64,000 nucleotides of DNA from contig NZ_CALBWS010000014.1 in the NCBI RefSeq assembly GCF_937468385.1, positions 42,149 through 106,148 of the forward strand, written 5' to 3'. Within the stretch, counting starts at the first letter, position 1, and every line of letters starts with the position of its first letter. Shown piece after piece: positions 26,156-34,907 of this stretch. The DNA comes from Neobacillus rhizosphaerae (GTDB taxonomy: Bacteria > Bacillota > Bacilli > Bacillales > Cytobacillaceae). Made by a program: the position numbers and the translations under genes. Under the pieces are notes generated by a model. It made no database searches. It was not told where the DNA came from and was given only the letters and a program-made list of their open reading frames with translations.

Positions 26156-26777
26156 TTTTCTTTTTGATCCCCCCTTCAATCGAAACTTCAACTGCTTTTT
26201 CAGTTACATTCCATTTTTGCGATAGAAATGAGGCTATTTTTTCTGCTTCTTCTGTTGTGGCTTTAGATGGAAGAGGTTTTTCAGTATTTATTTCGATTTG
26301 TTTTATTGCTTCGACTGTCTTTACGCTAAGGTCTGGTTGTTTTAGAAGAACCATAACCTTTTGGAGATTTTCAGGGAATGCTTGGTCACTTTTTTCATTT
26401 AGGACAAAATCAATTTTTGTTATCTCCAATCCGTATTGTTCCATCAACTCCTCCTTAACGTCCTTTTTCAGCTTGACAGCCAATTCATCTAAAATATATG
26501 CATGTTGCGAGGCTTGTATTTCTTTTTTCTTTAAATCTATTAAATTTTTCATATTTTTTTCTCCTGGGGCTTGGTGCGTTGAGATGGAAGCTAATGCTGA
26601 TTCAAAGTCCTTTGAGATTAATTTAAAGATGGGGGTAAGAATGATGGCAATTAGGAGCAGCCCAGTGACCATCTTGGTATATTTTTGTAGCCCTGAATTC
26701 GGTAGGAGCATATCAATAACCGTAGCTAGTAGGATAAAAAGTATTATATTCGTTACCCATTCTTTCAAAAAATCCAT
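26148..26777 (-). CDS. spoIIIAF: stage III sporulation protein AF
   Basis: 209 residues: two N-terminal hydrophobic segments (NIILFILLATVIDMLLP and YTKMVTGLLLIAIIL) with the family motif LLPNSGLQKY between, then a soluble domain (LKKDVKEELMEQYGLEITKI). It is part of the SpoIIIA-SpoIIQ channel in the engulfing membrane. The soluble part resembles the other ring-building domains. Gene order and spacing match B. subtilis. Confidence 0.93.
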   Translation of the reverse strand: MDFLKEWVTNIILFILLATVIDMLLPNSGLQKYTKMVTGLLLIAIILTPIFKLISKDFESALASISTHQAPGEKNMKNLIDLKKKEIQASQHAYILDELAVKLKKDVKEELMEQYGLEITKIDFVLNEKSDQAFPENLQKVMVLLKQPDLSVKTVEAIKQIEINTEKPLPSKATTEEAEKIASFLSQKWNVTEKAVEVSIEGGIKKKNG

Positions 26778-26791
26778 TTTTGAGGACCCTC

Positions 26792-27991
26792 CTATCTCAT
26801 CATCATCGTCAAATTTCCAGCAGCCACAATAACAGTGATACTTAAAAAGAACATGAGCGACACAATTCCTAGTGCTGCAAAGACATAGATAACACTTTTG
26901 CTGATAATATCAAGACATTTTATGACAGGACCACCGCCTAATGGCTGTAGGATAGCAGCAGCCATTTTATAAATAAAAGCAATCATTAAAATTTTTATAG
27001 CCGGGAAGGCAACAATAATTAACAGGATGGCTACCCCCGCAATGCCAACTGTATTTTTTAACAGCACGGATGCACTAACAACAGTATCAGTGGCATCGGT
27101 AAACATTCTGCCGATGACGGGAATAAAGTTCCCTGTAACGAATTTCGCTGTTCTGATGGTTACTCCATCAGTTACAGCAGCTGATGCCCCCTGGACAGAG
27201 ATAACCCCTAAAAATACCGTCAAAAACAGGCCCATTAACCCGATACTCCAGTTTCTTAAAAGAGCGGCTAGTTGTGACACTTTATATTGTTCAGACATGG
27301 TACTGACAATACTGAGCAAGGTAGCTAAAAAGAGGAGTGGAAGGATAACATATTGCATGAACATTCCGCTCATATTCATTAAAAATAATATAACTGGATG
27401 GAAGAAAGCCGCTGATACAAGCCCTCCGGAAGCTGCTATTAATGCAAGCAGCAGGGGAACAAGGGCAAGCACAAAGGAGATCATCGTCCCGATTGCTTCA
27501 TTTGTGTAGCTGATGGCGATATGAAAACTATTAAGAGCCAGAATGACTAATACCATATAGATAATCGAATAGGCAATTTTACTTATTGCGCTTTTCTCAA
27601 AGGCATTTTGCATGGATTGAAGAAACATACTAAAAATGGTTAACATAATCAATGAACCAAGTAATTTTCCATTCGCTACAAACTCTTGAAAGGCATATTT
27701 TATGACTCCTTGTCCCCATTGTTTAATAGAGAATTTTTTATCACCTTTAACAAAATCATAAAGGCTTCCTTTTTGGCTTTCTGGGAGGAAACCGCCATAT
27801 TTATTGGTAATATCTTCCCAAAATTGTTTTATTTCTGTTATATCCAAGGTTTTTAGCTGATTATCTACCAATTCCTGCGGAGATAGCGGGTTAGAGGTGT
27901 CTTTGGATTCTTCCGCAGCTTGGACAGTTGGAATAGAGAATAAAAAGAATAAAAGAATCATAATAGGAATCATCTGCAGCCTCTGCTTCAT
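26792..27991 (-). CDS. spoIIIAE: stage III sporulation protein AE
   Basis: 399 residues: signal peptide (IPIMILLFFLFSIPTVQAAE), then ~90 extracellular residues, then about seven membrane segments. Typical motifs are ISYTNEAIGTMISFVLALVP and GPVIKCLDIISKSV. It is a polytopic core protein of the feeding-tube complex, needed for forespore development. The start ATG follows AGAGGTG. 26 bp separate it from spoIIIAD. Confidence 0.94.
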   Translation of the reverse strand: MKQRLQMIPIMILLFFLFSIPTVQAAEESKDTSNPLSPQELVDNQLKTLDITEIKQFWEDITNKYGGFLPESQKGSLYDFVKGDKKFSIKQWGQGVIKYAFQEFVANGKLLGSLIMLTIFSMFLQSMQNAFEKSAISKIAYSIIYMVLVILALNSFHIAISYTNEAIGTMISFVLALVPLLLALIAASGGLVSAAFFHPVILFLMNMSGMFMQYVILPLLFLATLLSIVSTMSEQYKVSQLAALLRNWSIGLMGLFLTVFLGVISVQGASAAVTDGVTIRTAKFVTGNFIPVIGRMFTDATDTVVSASVLLKNTVGIAGVAILLIIVAFPAIKILMIAFIYKMAAAILQPLGGGPVIKCLDIISKSVIYVFAALGIVSLMFFLSITVIVAAGNLTMMMR

Positions 27992-28017
27992 TTTTACACC
28001 TCTTCTTTAAGGCCTCA

Positions 28018-28407
28018 TTAGCTCGGAATTAGTTTGATAATAGTTTCAATTAATACGGTTAGAATTGGGATCGCCATGGCTAAAATAATAATTTTTCCTG
28101 CTAATTCAATTTTCGAGGCGAGTGCTCCTTGACCAGCATCTTTGGTAATTTGCGCCGCAAATTCGGCAATATAAGCAATTCCAATGATTTTTAAAATGGT
28201 TTCTACATAAACCATATTAACTTTTGCATTCACTGCTAACTTTTCTAGCATATGGATAATTTCAAAAATCTTATCCACTAAAAAGAGAAAAATAACACAG
28301 CCGACAAAAACGACTAAAAGGAAGGCGAAATTAGGTTTTTGCTCTTTAATGATTAAAGCAAGAAAAGTTGCGATGAGAGCTACACCGACTATTTTGATGA
28401 TTTCAAT
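28018..28407 (-). CDS. spoIIIAD: stage III sporulation protein AD, apparent ATT start
   Basis: A polytopic protein very close to B. subtilis SpoIIIAD (133 aa), ending PILTVLIETIIKLIPS. Homologues start M-x-I-x-x-x-IVG. Here the matching sequence is IEIIKIVGVALIATF with an ATT codon (28407-28405) exactly at the start site, seven bases after AAAGGGGGG. No ATG, GTG or TTG is in frame nearby. The only in-frame ATG (28467) lies within spoIIIAC and adds a non-homologous stretch. I therefore propose initiation at ATT (129 aa). ATT starts are rare but known, for example in infC. Confidence 0.85.
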   Translation of the reverse strand: MEIIKIVGVALIATFLALIIKEQKPNFAFLLVVFVGCVIFLFLVDKIFEIIHMLEKLAVNAKVNMVYVETILKIIGIAYIAEFAAQITKDAGQGALASKIELAGKIIILAMAIPILTVLIETIIKLIPS

Positions 28408-28423
28408 AGTAGAGCCCCCCTTT

Positions 28424-28627
28424 CTATTGAAACAAAAAGACTGATTTAATTTTCTGGAAAAGGTCATCCACTATTGACGCTACCTGAAATAAAATATAGA
28501 TAAACCCGAAGAGAGTAACCCATTGGGCGTATTCCTTTTTTCCTACTTGGTCAAGAACGGTATGCAGAAAGGCAACGACAATTCCTACACCGGCAATCTT
28601 AAAAATAATATCTACTTCTAAACCCAT
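28424..28627 (-). CDS. spoIIIAC: stage III sporulation protein AC
   Basis: 67 residues, two membrane segments: MGLEVDIIFKIAGVGIVVAF and VTLFGFIYILFQVASIVDDL. The central HTVLDQVGKKEYAQW and the end FQKIKSVFLFQ are nearly identical to B. subtilis SpoIIIAC (68 aa). Part of the feeding-tube membrane complex, probably working with SpoIIIAD. Confidence 0.96.
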   Translation of the reverse strand: MGLEVDIIFKIAGVGIVVAFLHTVLDQVGKKEYAQWVTLFGFIYILFQVASIVDDLFQKIKSVFLFQ

Positions 28628-28638
28628 TGCTTTTCCCC

Positions 28639-29154
28639 CTAAAATAATAAAATTATCAGTAATAATCCCGATAAGAAGCCCAGACTCTTTACCATTTTTT
28701 CATATTTTGCCTGCCGGTCGATGGCGTCTGCTTCTTCTCTTTCTAGATGAGAAAGAGTTAGCATAATATGTTTTTGCTGGGAAAAGCGATCATGGCGGCC
28801 AAGAGTTTCCCCAAATTGCTTCATAATTTCAAATTCTCCCTGTTTTAAAGCTGTTTTCTTCCACACCTCTTTTAAACTAGTTTCCCAGGCTTCCTTTACC
28901 GTTGTCTCTGTATCTGTTAGCTTCTTCCCAAATGCTTCAAAAAATGTTGAAAGTGGCTTTGAGAGCTGAACAGCTAATCTCCGAGCTGCTTCATGCAATG
29001 GCGTGTGGCTATACATTATCTCAGCCTCAAGGGATTGCAGGGCCGATCTTAACGCTCTTAGCTGCTTGGGGCGTTCACTAAAATTTCGCGCTGCCTCAAA
29101 CCCCGTCCAAGTCGTCGCAACAATAATGATGATCGCACCAATTAACTTAATCAT
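28639..29154 (-). CDS. spoIIIAB: stage III sporulation protein AB
   Basis: 171 residues with hydrophobic segments at both ends (IGAIIIIVATTWTGFEAAR and SLGFLSGLLLIILLF) and a long helical middle (RPKQLRALRSALQSLEAEIM; FGETLGRHDRFSQQKHIML). This matches SpoIIIAB, which resembles GspF-type secretion membrane proteins and is a partner for the SpoIIIAA ATPase. It is directly adjacent to spoIIIAA. Confidence 0.94.
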   Translation of the reverse strand: MIKLIGAIIIIVATTWTGFEAARNFSERPKQLRALRSALQSLEAEIMYSHTPLHEAARRLAVQLSKPLSTFFEAFGKKLTDTETTVKEAWETSLKEVWKKTALKQGEFEIMKQFGETLGRHDRFSQQKHIMLTLSHLEREEADAIDRQAKYEKMVKSLGFLSGLLLIILLF

Positions 29155-30078
29155 TTATGTCACTCTCACTTTTTGCTTCAATTCATGTCCATTTGCATCG
29201 AGAATATAGGTTATGGTTCCTGGCCCAGATGCCCTGCTTAGAATCACAAACCGCTCAAAAATTCTTTGGTCAATAATATCTCTTAGGGATGGCCGGTTTC
29301 TTATTTCTTCCATGCTCGTCCCATGTGTGGTCATGATTAGTTTTATTCCTGCATGTACAGCCTCTTGGATGGCCTCTGCATCTTCCTTGCGGCCAATTTC
29401 GTCGACAATCAAGACATCCGGGCTCATTGAGCGAATCATCATCATCATTCCTTCAGCCTTTGGACAGGCATCCAACACATCCAGCCGATGGCCAAAGGTC
29501 AATTGCGGAACCCCATTGACACATCCTGCAATTTCACTCCGTTCGTCAACAATTCCTACTTTCCTTGCCTGAATGCCTTTAACTCGATCCCCGGATGATA
29601 TGATTCTCGCTATATCACGTAACAGCGTTGTTTTCCCTGTTTGTGGCGGTCCAATAACCATCGTATGCATCCAGTTTTTATGGAAAATATAAGGAATTAT
29701 TGGTTCGGCAATTCCTACCTTTTCCCTAGCAATCCTTATGTTAAAAGAGGAAATATCCCTAATCGCCTTGACCTTTCCCTCTTCAAGTATGACCTTACCA
29801 GCCAGCCCAATACGATGTCCGCCAGAAACGGTAATATATCCGCGTTTGAGCTCTTCCTCAAGCGTATAAATGGAGAAATGGCTTATTTTATTCATTAAAT
29901 GAAAAGCATCTTCGGGCTGAATAAGATAAGACAAAAATCTTGGTGCTCCTTTTAGCGTCATTTCAATCGGCCGGTTAATGCGGATTCGGATTTCCTCTAA
30001 TTCTTCTTTTTCGTTAGGAGGGATTTGGCTAATTAGGTCAGTAATTTTTTTGGGTAAAAAGTTAAGAATCGTTTCCAC
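29155..30078 (-). CDS. spoIIIAA: stage III sporulation protein AA (ATPase)
   Basis: A secretion-type ATPase that energises the SpoIIIA channel. Walker A is VIGPPQTGKTTLLRDIARI, Walker B is DVLIVDEIGRKEDAE, and the downstream MTTHGTSMEEI fits the family. A GTG at 30078, eight bases after AAGGAGG, gives 307 residues, equal to B. subtilis; an in-frame ATG 11 codons upstream has no ribosome binding site. First gene of the eight-gene operon. Confidence 0.94.
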   Translation of the reverse strand: METILNFLPKKITDLISQIPPNEKEELEEIRIRINRPIEMTLKGAPRFLSYLIQPEDAFHLMNKISHFSIYTLEEELKRGYITVSGGHRIGLAGKVILEEGKVKAIRDISSFNIRIAREKVGIAEPIIPYIFHKNWMHTMVIGPPQTGKTTLLRDIARIISSGDRVKGIQARKVGIVDERSEIAGCVNGVPQLTFGHRLDVLDACPKAEGMMMMIRSMSPDVLIVDEIGRKEDAEAIQEAVHAGIKLIMTTHGTSMEEIRNRPSLRDIIDQRIFERFVILSRASGPGTITYILDANGHELKQKVRVT

Positions 30079-30137
30079 GAGAGCTTCCTCCTTGTTTTTT
30101 GCCTTTCTCATTATTTAAAATGTATGCCTGCTTGGAC

Positions 30138-30165
30138 ACAATATGACTTTCAAATCTGTTAATTC
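30138..30165 (-). promoter_or_regulatory. probable sigma-E promoter of the spoIIIA operon
   Basis: On the minus strand CATATTGT (30145-30138) resembles the sigma-E -10 (CATAnnnT). GAATTAA (30165-30159), 13 bp upstream, is a possible -35. The operon is sigma-E controlled in B. subtilis and the position is right. Confidence 0.55.
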
Positions 30166-30301
30166 TTTTAAAAAATATCCTTTCATTCTATTTTTTTGCA
30201 CTTTTTTACTAGACTACCTAAAAGAATTTTGAAAATGGAACATTTACAGAGGTCTCGCCGTATTTTATAGTGAGCTTGAAGGTTAAGGAGGAAGAAAGAA
30301 G

Positions 30302-30976
30302 ATGTATTATAATCAGCCGCCACCTCATAATGGGCTTCAAGGCCAGGATTCCTATTTGATAAAAGTAACCGGGGACGGAGAACTGGCAGTACAACCTGAC
30401 TCGGCTTCCGTCAACTTAGGGATCATTACTGAAAATAAGGAACTGATAGTGGCTCAGCAGCGAAATTCACAAGAAGCAAAAAAAGTCATCCACTCCCTTT
30501 TATCACTTGGGATTCCTCAAAACCATATCCAAACATTCGATTACCGAATTGAATCAGATTACGATTATGAGCAGGGAAAACAAATTTTTCGCGGCTATAA
30601 AATAACTCATATTTTACAGATACAATTAGAGGATTTAACTTTGATAGGAAAGGTAGTCGACACTGGGGTTCAAAACGGAGTAAACTATGTATCAAACGTA
30701 CAATTTAAAGCAAAAAATAAAGACTCCTATTACCGGAAGGCCCTTACTTTAGCAATAAATAATGCGATTGAAAAAGCGAAAACGATTGCGGGTACATTAA
30801 ATGTGACCTTATTTCCCATTCCTAGTTTAGTCATCGAAGGGGGAGGCGTCGTCCAGCCTTTTTATCATCACCCGGAAACACTTGTAAAGGGGATTAGTTC
30901 CACGCAATTTGAACCAGGACAAATACTGGTGAAGGCCAATATTACAGCTGAATTTCATTATAAACCGAAATATTAG
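30302..30976 (+). CDS. SIMPL domain (DUF541) protein
   Basis: 224 residues. The SIMPL/DUF541 pattern is clear: IKVTGDGELAVQPDSASVNL at residues ~20-40, the central LGIPQNHIQTFDYRI and FRGYKITHILQIQL, and YRKALTLAINNAIEKAKTIA. The fold is found in E. coli YggE, linked to oxidative stress. No signal peptide is visible, so it may be cytosolic or use an unusual route. It stands alone, divergent from spoIIIAA, and marks the left border of the Ccm region. Confidence 0.82.
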   Translation: MYYNQPPPHNGLQGQDSYLIKVTGDGELAVQPDSASVNLGIITENKELIVAQQRNSQEAKKVIHSLLSLGIPQNHIQTFDYRIESDYDYEQGKQIFRGYKITHILQIQLEDLTLIGKVVDTGVQNGVNYVSNVQFKAKNKDSYYRKALTLAINNAIEKAKTIAGTLNVTLFPIPSLVIEGGGVVQPFYHHPETLVKGISSTQFEPGQILVKANITAEFHYKPKY

Positions 30977-30977
30977 A

Positions 30978-31018
30978 AAAAGGATTGAACCGTAGCTTGA
31001 TGGTTCAATCCTTTTTGC
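30978..31018. terminator. bidirectional terminator
   Basis: AAAAAGGATTGAACC / GGTTCAATCCTTTTT perfect stem between the convergent SIMPL and ccmG genes, with A and T tracts suitable for both strands. Confidence 0.88.
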
Positions 31019-31024
31019 GGAAAA

Positions 31025-31534
31025 TTATTTATCATATTTCTTTGCCCAATTATAAAGTGTCATTTCAGTGACCGGTCCATTATAGTGTTCTCTAATGATT
31101 CCTTGTTTATCAATCACAAAGGTTTCAGGCTGCCCAGTAACATTATACAATTTCGATACCTTGGCATTATAATCGAATAAATAGTTCATTCCTGCCTTAT
31201 TGTTCTCAGTGACTTTATTAATTTTATCCTTCGTTTCACCGCGATTAATCATTAGGAGAGGATATTTATCACCATATTCCTTTTGAAAGGCTTCCAACTC
31301 TGGAAGCTCATCCTTACAAGGGGCACACCATGATGCAAAATAATTCAAAATAACAACCTCTCCCTTATAATCTGAGAGTTTGGTGTTACTTCCAGTTAAA
31401 TTTGGTAGGTCAAAATTATAAGCCTTATCACCTACATCTGTATGCTTGCCTTTTGATACTAGACTATATCCAAAAAAGCCAAACATTCCTATAATAAGAA
31501 TCAATACGAGTAATTTGATGACTCGCTGGTTCAT
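31025..31534 (-). CDS. membrane-anchored thioredoxin (CcmG/ResA-like)
   Basis: 169 residues: an N-terminal anchor (VIKLLVLILIIGMFGFFGYS) and an extracytoplasmic TlpA/ResA fold. The redox motif is WCAPC in NYFASWCAPCKDELPELEAF, and the cis-proline is in VTGQPETFVID. It would reduce the CxxCH cysteines of apocytochrome c before heme attachment. Being the last gene of a ccm operon, it most likely plays the CcmG role. The ATG at 31534 follows AGGGGG. Confidence 0.88.
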   Translation of the reverse strand: MNQRVIKLLVLILIIGMFGFFGYSLVSKGKHTDVGDKAYNFDLPNLTGSNTKLSDYKGEVVILNYFASWCAPCKDELPELEAFQKEYGDKYPLLMINRGETKDKINKVTENNKAGMNYLFDYNAKVSKLYNVTGQPETFVIDKQGIIREHYNGPVTEMTLYNWAKKYDK

Positions 31535-31599
31535 CGTATTTCCCCCTGACACCCGTAAGGTTTTCTGCAGAAGGCCTGTTTAATCAACAGGCCAATTTT

Positions 31600-31731
31600 T
31601 CATTTATCAAGCTGCTTTAAAAACTCAATTTCTTTTTTAAGCTTGTTGTGCTTTTTACCGATAATAAACATATAGCCAAAAATAACCACCCATGCCACAG
31701 AATAAGCTGCAAACATATATTCATAATTCAT
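31600..31731 (-). CDS. ccmD: CcmD-like small heme exporter subunit
   Basis: A 43-residue protein: MNYEYMFAAYSVAWVVIFGY, one membrane segment, then a basic helix (KKHNKLKKEIEFLKQLDK). This is the CcmD pattern: a periplasm-side Tyr/Trp-rich start, a single helix and a charged cytoplasmic tail. CcmD stabilises the CcmABC complex and helps release heme-bound CcmE. It lies 14 bp after ccmC, with AGGAGG nine bases before the ATG. Confidence 0.87.
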   Translation of the reverse strand: MNYEYMFAAYSVAWVVIFGYMFIIGKKHNKLKKEIEFLKQLDK

Positions 31732-31744
31732 GATATGAATCCTC

Positions 31745-32506
31745 CTATTTCTCTAATTCTTCTCTTAATTTTTCTTTATAGCGGTCCACTTTAATTTTCA
31801 TATTCTCAAAAGAAACGCCCTTATTAAGAAGGTAAGCATAAAGAATGGTGAAAGCTGTAATCGTGACTAGCAATGCGACAAGCATACTACTTTCAATCCC
31901 GCCACCTTGTTGAGATGGTCCGTCACCAAAAACAATTGGGTGAAACTTTGTTTGCCACCAACGAATCGCAAAGAACACAATTGGAACGTCAGCAAACCCG
32001 ATGATTCCAAAAACAGAAGACAGGCGAGCCTTTTTATCCCAAACTCCATCCATTTGGCGAATCATAATATAGGCAATGTAGATGAAGAAAAGGATTAATG
32101 TTGTGATTAGCCGTGGTTCCCACACCCACCAAGTATTCCATGCTGATTTTGCCCAAATCGGACCTGTTGTTAATACAATGATCGTAAACACAATCCCGAT
32201 TTCTGCTGATACATAAGCATAAGTGTCAAAAATTCGCTTGCGCTTGATTAAAAACAAAATACTGAATACAAAGGTGACAAAAAACGCCATGAAAGCTAGC
32301 CAAGCTGAACTTACATGAAAATAGAAGATTTTTTGTGCGGCATGCATCGTTGTTTCTTCCGCAGCAAAGATAAAGATAAAATAAAGAGAAATGAGCATGG
32401 AAATGACTGTAGCACCAAACAAAATTTTTGATAAATTTGTTGATTTTACTTCAGACAACTGTGTTCCAGTAAGCACCGCTTTCTCTCGTTCGAGATTCAT
32501 ACTCAT
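31745..32506 (-). CDS. ccmC: cytochrome c maturation heme-handling protein CcmC
   Basis: 253 residues with six membrane segments. The tryptophan-rich heme-handling motif is TWWVWEPRLITT (WGTWWxWDxRLT in Gram-negatives), with an external histidine on each side (FYFHVSSAWLAF; KFHPIVF). CcmC loads heme onto CcmE. ATG 32506 lies eight bases after GGAGG at the ccmB end. The long N-terminal extension before the first helix is unusual but modest. Confidence 0.92.
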   Translation of the reverse strand: MSMNLEREKAVLTGTQLSEVKSTNLSKILFGATVISMLISLYFIFIFAAEETTMHAAQKIFYFHVSSAWLAFMAFFVTFVFSILFLIKRKRIFDTYAYVSAEIGIVFTIIVLTTGPIWAKSAWNTWWVWEPRLITTLILFFIYIAYIMIRQMDGVWDKKARLSSVFGIIGFADVPIVFFAIRWWQTKFHPIVFGDGPSQQGGGIESSMLVALLVTITAFTILYAYLLNKGVSFENMKIKVDRYKEKLREELEK

Positions 32507-32509
32507 CAC

Positions 32510-33190
32510 TTAAACCTCCAGCACATAATCAATTAATAAGAAACAAACAACAAAGAAGATAACATCATAAGCTGTGACCAATTGGATCCAGGCAATTGCA
32601 CTTGAAAGCTTTTCCATATTCGTTAAAATAATTTTGGTAGCCTGAACCACACCGATTAATATTGGAGTTGTAATCGGGAAAAGCAAAAGCGGCAGCAGCA
32701 TTTCACTGCTTTTCGAATTTGCAGCTAAAGCCGCTAAGAAGGTTCCGATAGCGATAAATCCAAAGCTTCCCAGGAATATAACTAAAACAAAATATCCAAG
32801 GCTGCCGTTAAATTTAAAATCAAATAATAAGAATAAAAACGGAATTGAAACGATTTCAACGACAAGCATCATCGCAAAATTGGCTAAGAATTTCCCTAAA
32901 TAAATGCTTGAAGACTCCATTGGTGCTACTAGTAAACCTTGCATCGTGTCATTTCGTTGCTCCGAAATGAACGATCGATTCAGACCTAAAATACCAGCAA
33001 ACACGATAATCACCCAAATGACTCCTGGAATGACAGCCTTTGTTGTATTATTGGCAGGGTCAAAGGCGAAGCTGAAAACAACAATAACAAGTCCAGCGAA
33101 GATGATTTGTGTGGTAAGTATTTGTTTCGTTTTTAGCTCCGAATATAAATCCTTTTTGGCTAGAAGAAGGGCTGTTCTGAATAGATTCAT
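32510..33190 (-). CDS. ccmB: heme exporter membrane protein CcmB
   Basis: 226 residues, six membrane segments, with the CcmB family pattern: LLAKKDLYSELKTKQIL at the start, LNRSFISEQRNDTMQGLLVAPMESSSIYLGK, and LLLPLLLFPITTPILIG. It is the membrane subunit of the CcmAB ABC complex that powers release of heme-CcmE. Its start overlaps the ccmA stop by 4 bp (ATGA). Confidence 0.93.
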   Translation of the reverse strand: MNLFRTALLLAKKDLYSELKTKQILTTQIIFAGLVIVVFSFAFDPANNTTKAVIPGVIWVIIVFAGILGLNRSFISEQRNDTMQGLLVAPMESSSIYLGKFLANFAMMLVVEIVSIPFLFLLFDFKFNGSLGYFVLVIFLGSFGFIAIGTFLAALAANSKSSEMLLPLLLFPITTPILIGVVQATKIILTNMEKLSSAIAWIQLVTAYDVIFFVVCFLLIDYVLEV

Positions 33191-33891
33191 GATACTCCCT
33201 CCATTTGCAGCCCATATTTTTCGGAAACAAAACCTAAGTTTCGATTTTCTATTTTAAAGTCATCGACAATCCTGCCATTTTTCACAATAATAATTCGGTC
33301 ACAGATTTCTGCTGCTTGTTTGAAATCGTGGGTAACCATTAACGTTGTCGCACCTTTTTCTTTCATGGAAAGAATTACATTGTTTAAAATTGAAATTGCC
33401 CCTTGATCCAAGCCGGTATGTGGTTCGTCTAGTAGCAGAATTTCCGGATCATGGATAATCGCTCGGGCGATGGCAATCCTCTGAATCATACCACGTGAAA
33501 AATTCTTAACCGGTTCATTTAAAAAGAATGATAATCCTACTTCCTTTACAAGCTTGCTCGCTTTTTGTTCAACATTATTTACTCCATAAATATTCCCAAA
33601 GAATACTAGATTTTCTAATGGTGAATAATGATCGTACAGCAAGCTGGAATGAGGTAAATAACCTAATAATTTTTTTATTTCGATATGATCTTTTTTCAAA
33701 TCTAAGCCATTTATCTTTATTAATCCTGATGTGGGCTTAATTAATGTTGCCAGCACCTTTAGAAGTGTACTTTTCCCAGCACCGTTTGGACCCAAGATGG
33801 CTACCGTTTCGCCTTTTTTTATTGAGAGGTCCACACCACGCAAGATTAGCTTATTATCAGCTTGCTTCGTTAGCTTTTTTATTTCAATCAT
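33187..33891 (-). CDS. ccmA: cytochrome c maturation ABC ATPase CcmA
   Basis: 234 residues. Walker A GPNGAGKSTLL, signature NFSRGMIQRIAIARA (an unusual FSRGM instead of LSGGQ), Walker B EILLLDEPHTGLD and the H-loop VTHD. CcmA hydrolyses ATP to drive release of holo-CcmE from CcmC. The FSRGM signature also occurs in many CcmA-like and ABC-2 ATPases, so it is not a defect. Confidence 0.93.
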   Translation of the reverse strand: MIEIKKLTKQADNKLILRGVDLSIKKGETVAILGPNGAGKSTLLKVLATLIKPTSGLIKINGLDLKKDHIEIKKLLGYLPHSSLLYDHYSPLENLVFFGNIYGVNNVEQKASKLVKEVGLSFFLNEPVKNFSRGMIQRIAIARAIIHDPEILLLDEPHTGLDQGAISILNNVILSMKEKGATTLMVTHDFKQAAEICDRIIIVKNGRIVDDFKIENRNLGFVSEKYGLQMEGVS

Positions 33892-33911
33892 AAGAGTACC
33901 TCCACAAGCAA

Positions 33912-34907
33912 TTACTCAACAAAATTACGTAAATTTAATTTCACCTGGACTAGATGTTGTTTATAAGCTTCAAGCTTTGCATGGTATTCTGCTTCTGTAA
34001 GCTTTCCATCACCAAAGGTATCTTCTAATTCTATTATTTTATCCATAATCGCTTTTTGCTTTGCCATTAAGAGCTTGAAGGCTTTCTCTTCCTTATCAGA
34101 TCCGAGTCTTTCCTCTTCCAACCTTGCTTTTCTTCTAAAATAGACAAAATAGACAATTCCCGCGATGATTATTACCCCAATAATAATCAAAAAAACGTGT
34201 GGGTTAAAGCGATGTAAGGGTGACTGTGCCCACATCCTTAGGTGACCTGCATTATGGAAGGCTGGTGCTGTGTGTGTAACGGAATTATTTTTTCCGTTTT
34301 CACTAGTAGTTTGTGACTGTTTTGTTTCACTTGGAGCTGGCTGCACGTCTTTGTTATAAACAAGTGTGAACGTCTGATTTGCTTTAATATTTTCGATACT
34401 GTATCCAAAGTAATTTTGATCATCAAATTTGAAGAGGCCTTGACTTGTTGCTACTAAGCCTTTCACTTCGATGCTCCCTCTACCTTCGGGAACAAGAATT
34501 TGCATCATTTGAACCGGATAATCTACTGTTAGATTAATTTCCGTGCCCTTGGCCATTCGATAGCTGTACGGTAGGACAACCGTTTGATTTGCTGGGACTG
34601 GTGTTGTTGTGATAAAGCCTTTGTCAACCTGTTTAAAGGCAATTTTGTTATCTAAAAAATTAAGATCCTTTGCACCCTCTGGAAGGGCAACCTTTAAGAC
34701 TGCCTCATCCTTGCCATCACCCTTAAATTCCTCAGTTGAGGTATTGGAATAGTTCACCATATTCATCATATTGGTTGAACCATCTTCAGCGGGGCTCAAA
34801 ACGATGTAGTGCATATCAACTGTAATCTTTGAATCTGATGCCGCTAAACCGTGAAACGGGATTAACAGCATCAGTCCAAGGAAGAAGACGGTGATTTTCT
34901 TGATCAC
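33912..34907 (-). CDS. exported single-helix protein, ccm cluster, unknown function
   Basis: 331 residues: signal peptide (VFFLGLMLLIPFHGLAA), a ~180-residue beta-rich extracytoplasmic domain, a linker with His/Met-containing APAFHNAGHLRMWAQSPLHR, a membrane segment (HVFLIIIGVIIIAGIVYFVYF), and a cytoplasmic coiled coil ending LKLNLRNFVE. The layout copies that of the protein at 38271-39329, with which it brackets the ccm genes. It overlaps the CcmI-like gene by 4 bp, so it belongs to the operon. No family recognised; a role in apocytochrome or heme handling is inferred from context only. Confidence 0.6.
   Translation of the reverse strand: MIKKITVFFLGLMLLIPFHGLAASDSKITVDMHYIVLSPAEDGSTNMMNMVNYSNTSTEEFKGDGKDEAVLKVALPEGAKDLNFLDNKIAFKQVDKGFITTTPVPANQTVVLPYSYRMAKGTEINLTVDYPVQMMQILVPEGRGSIEVKGLVATSQGLFKFDDQNYFGYSIENIKANQTFTLVYNKDVQPAPSETKQSQTTSENGKNNSVTHTAPAFHNAGHLRMWAQSPLHRFNPHVFLIIIGVIIIAGIVYFVYFRRKARLEEERLGSDKEEKAFKLLMAKQKAIMDKIIELEDTFGDGKLTEAEYHAKLEAYKQHLVQVKLNLRNFVE

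Noticed and set aside
26128..26832. Long plus-strand frame (234 codons) opposite spoIIIAF
   Set aside because: It is antisense to a well-conserved sporulation gene, with Ser/Phe-rich composition typical of a shadow frame.
31600..31602. TGA at the end of ccmD as a recoding site
   Set aside because: CcmD has normal length here and only a few codons follow before TAA.
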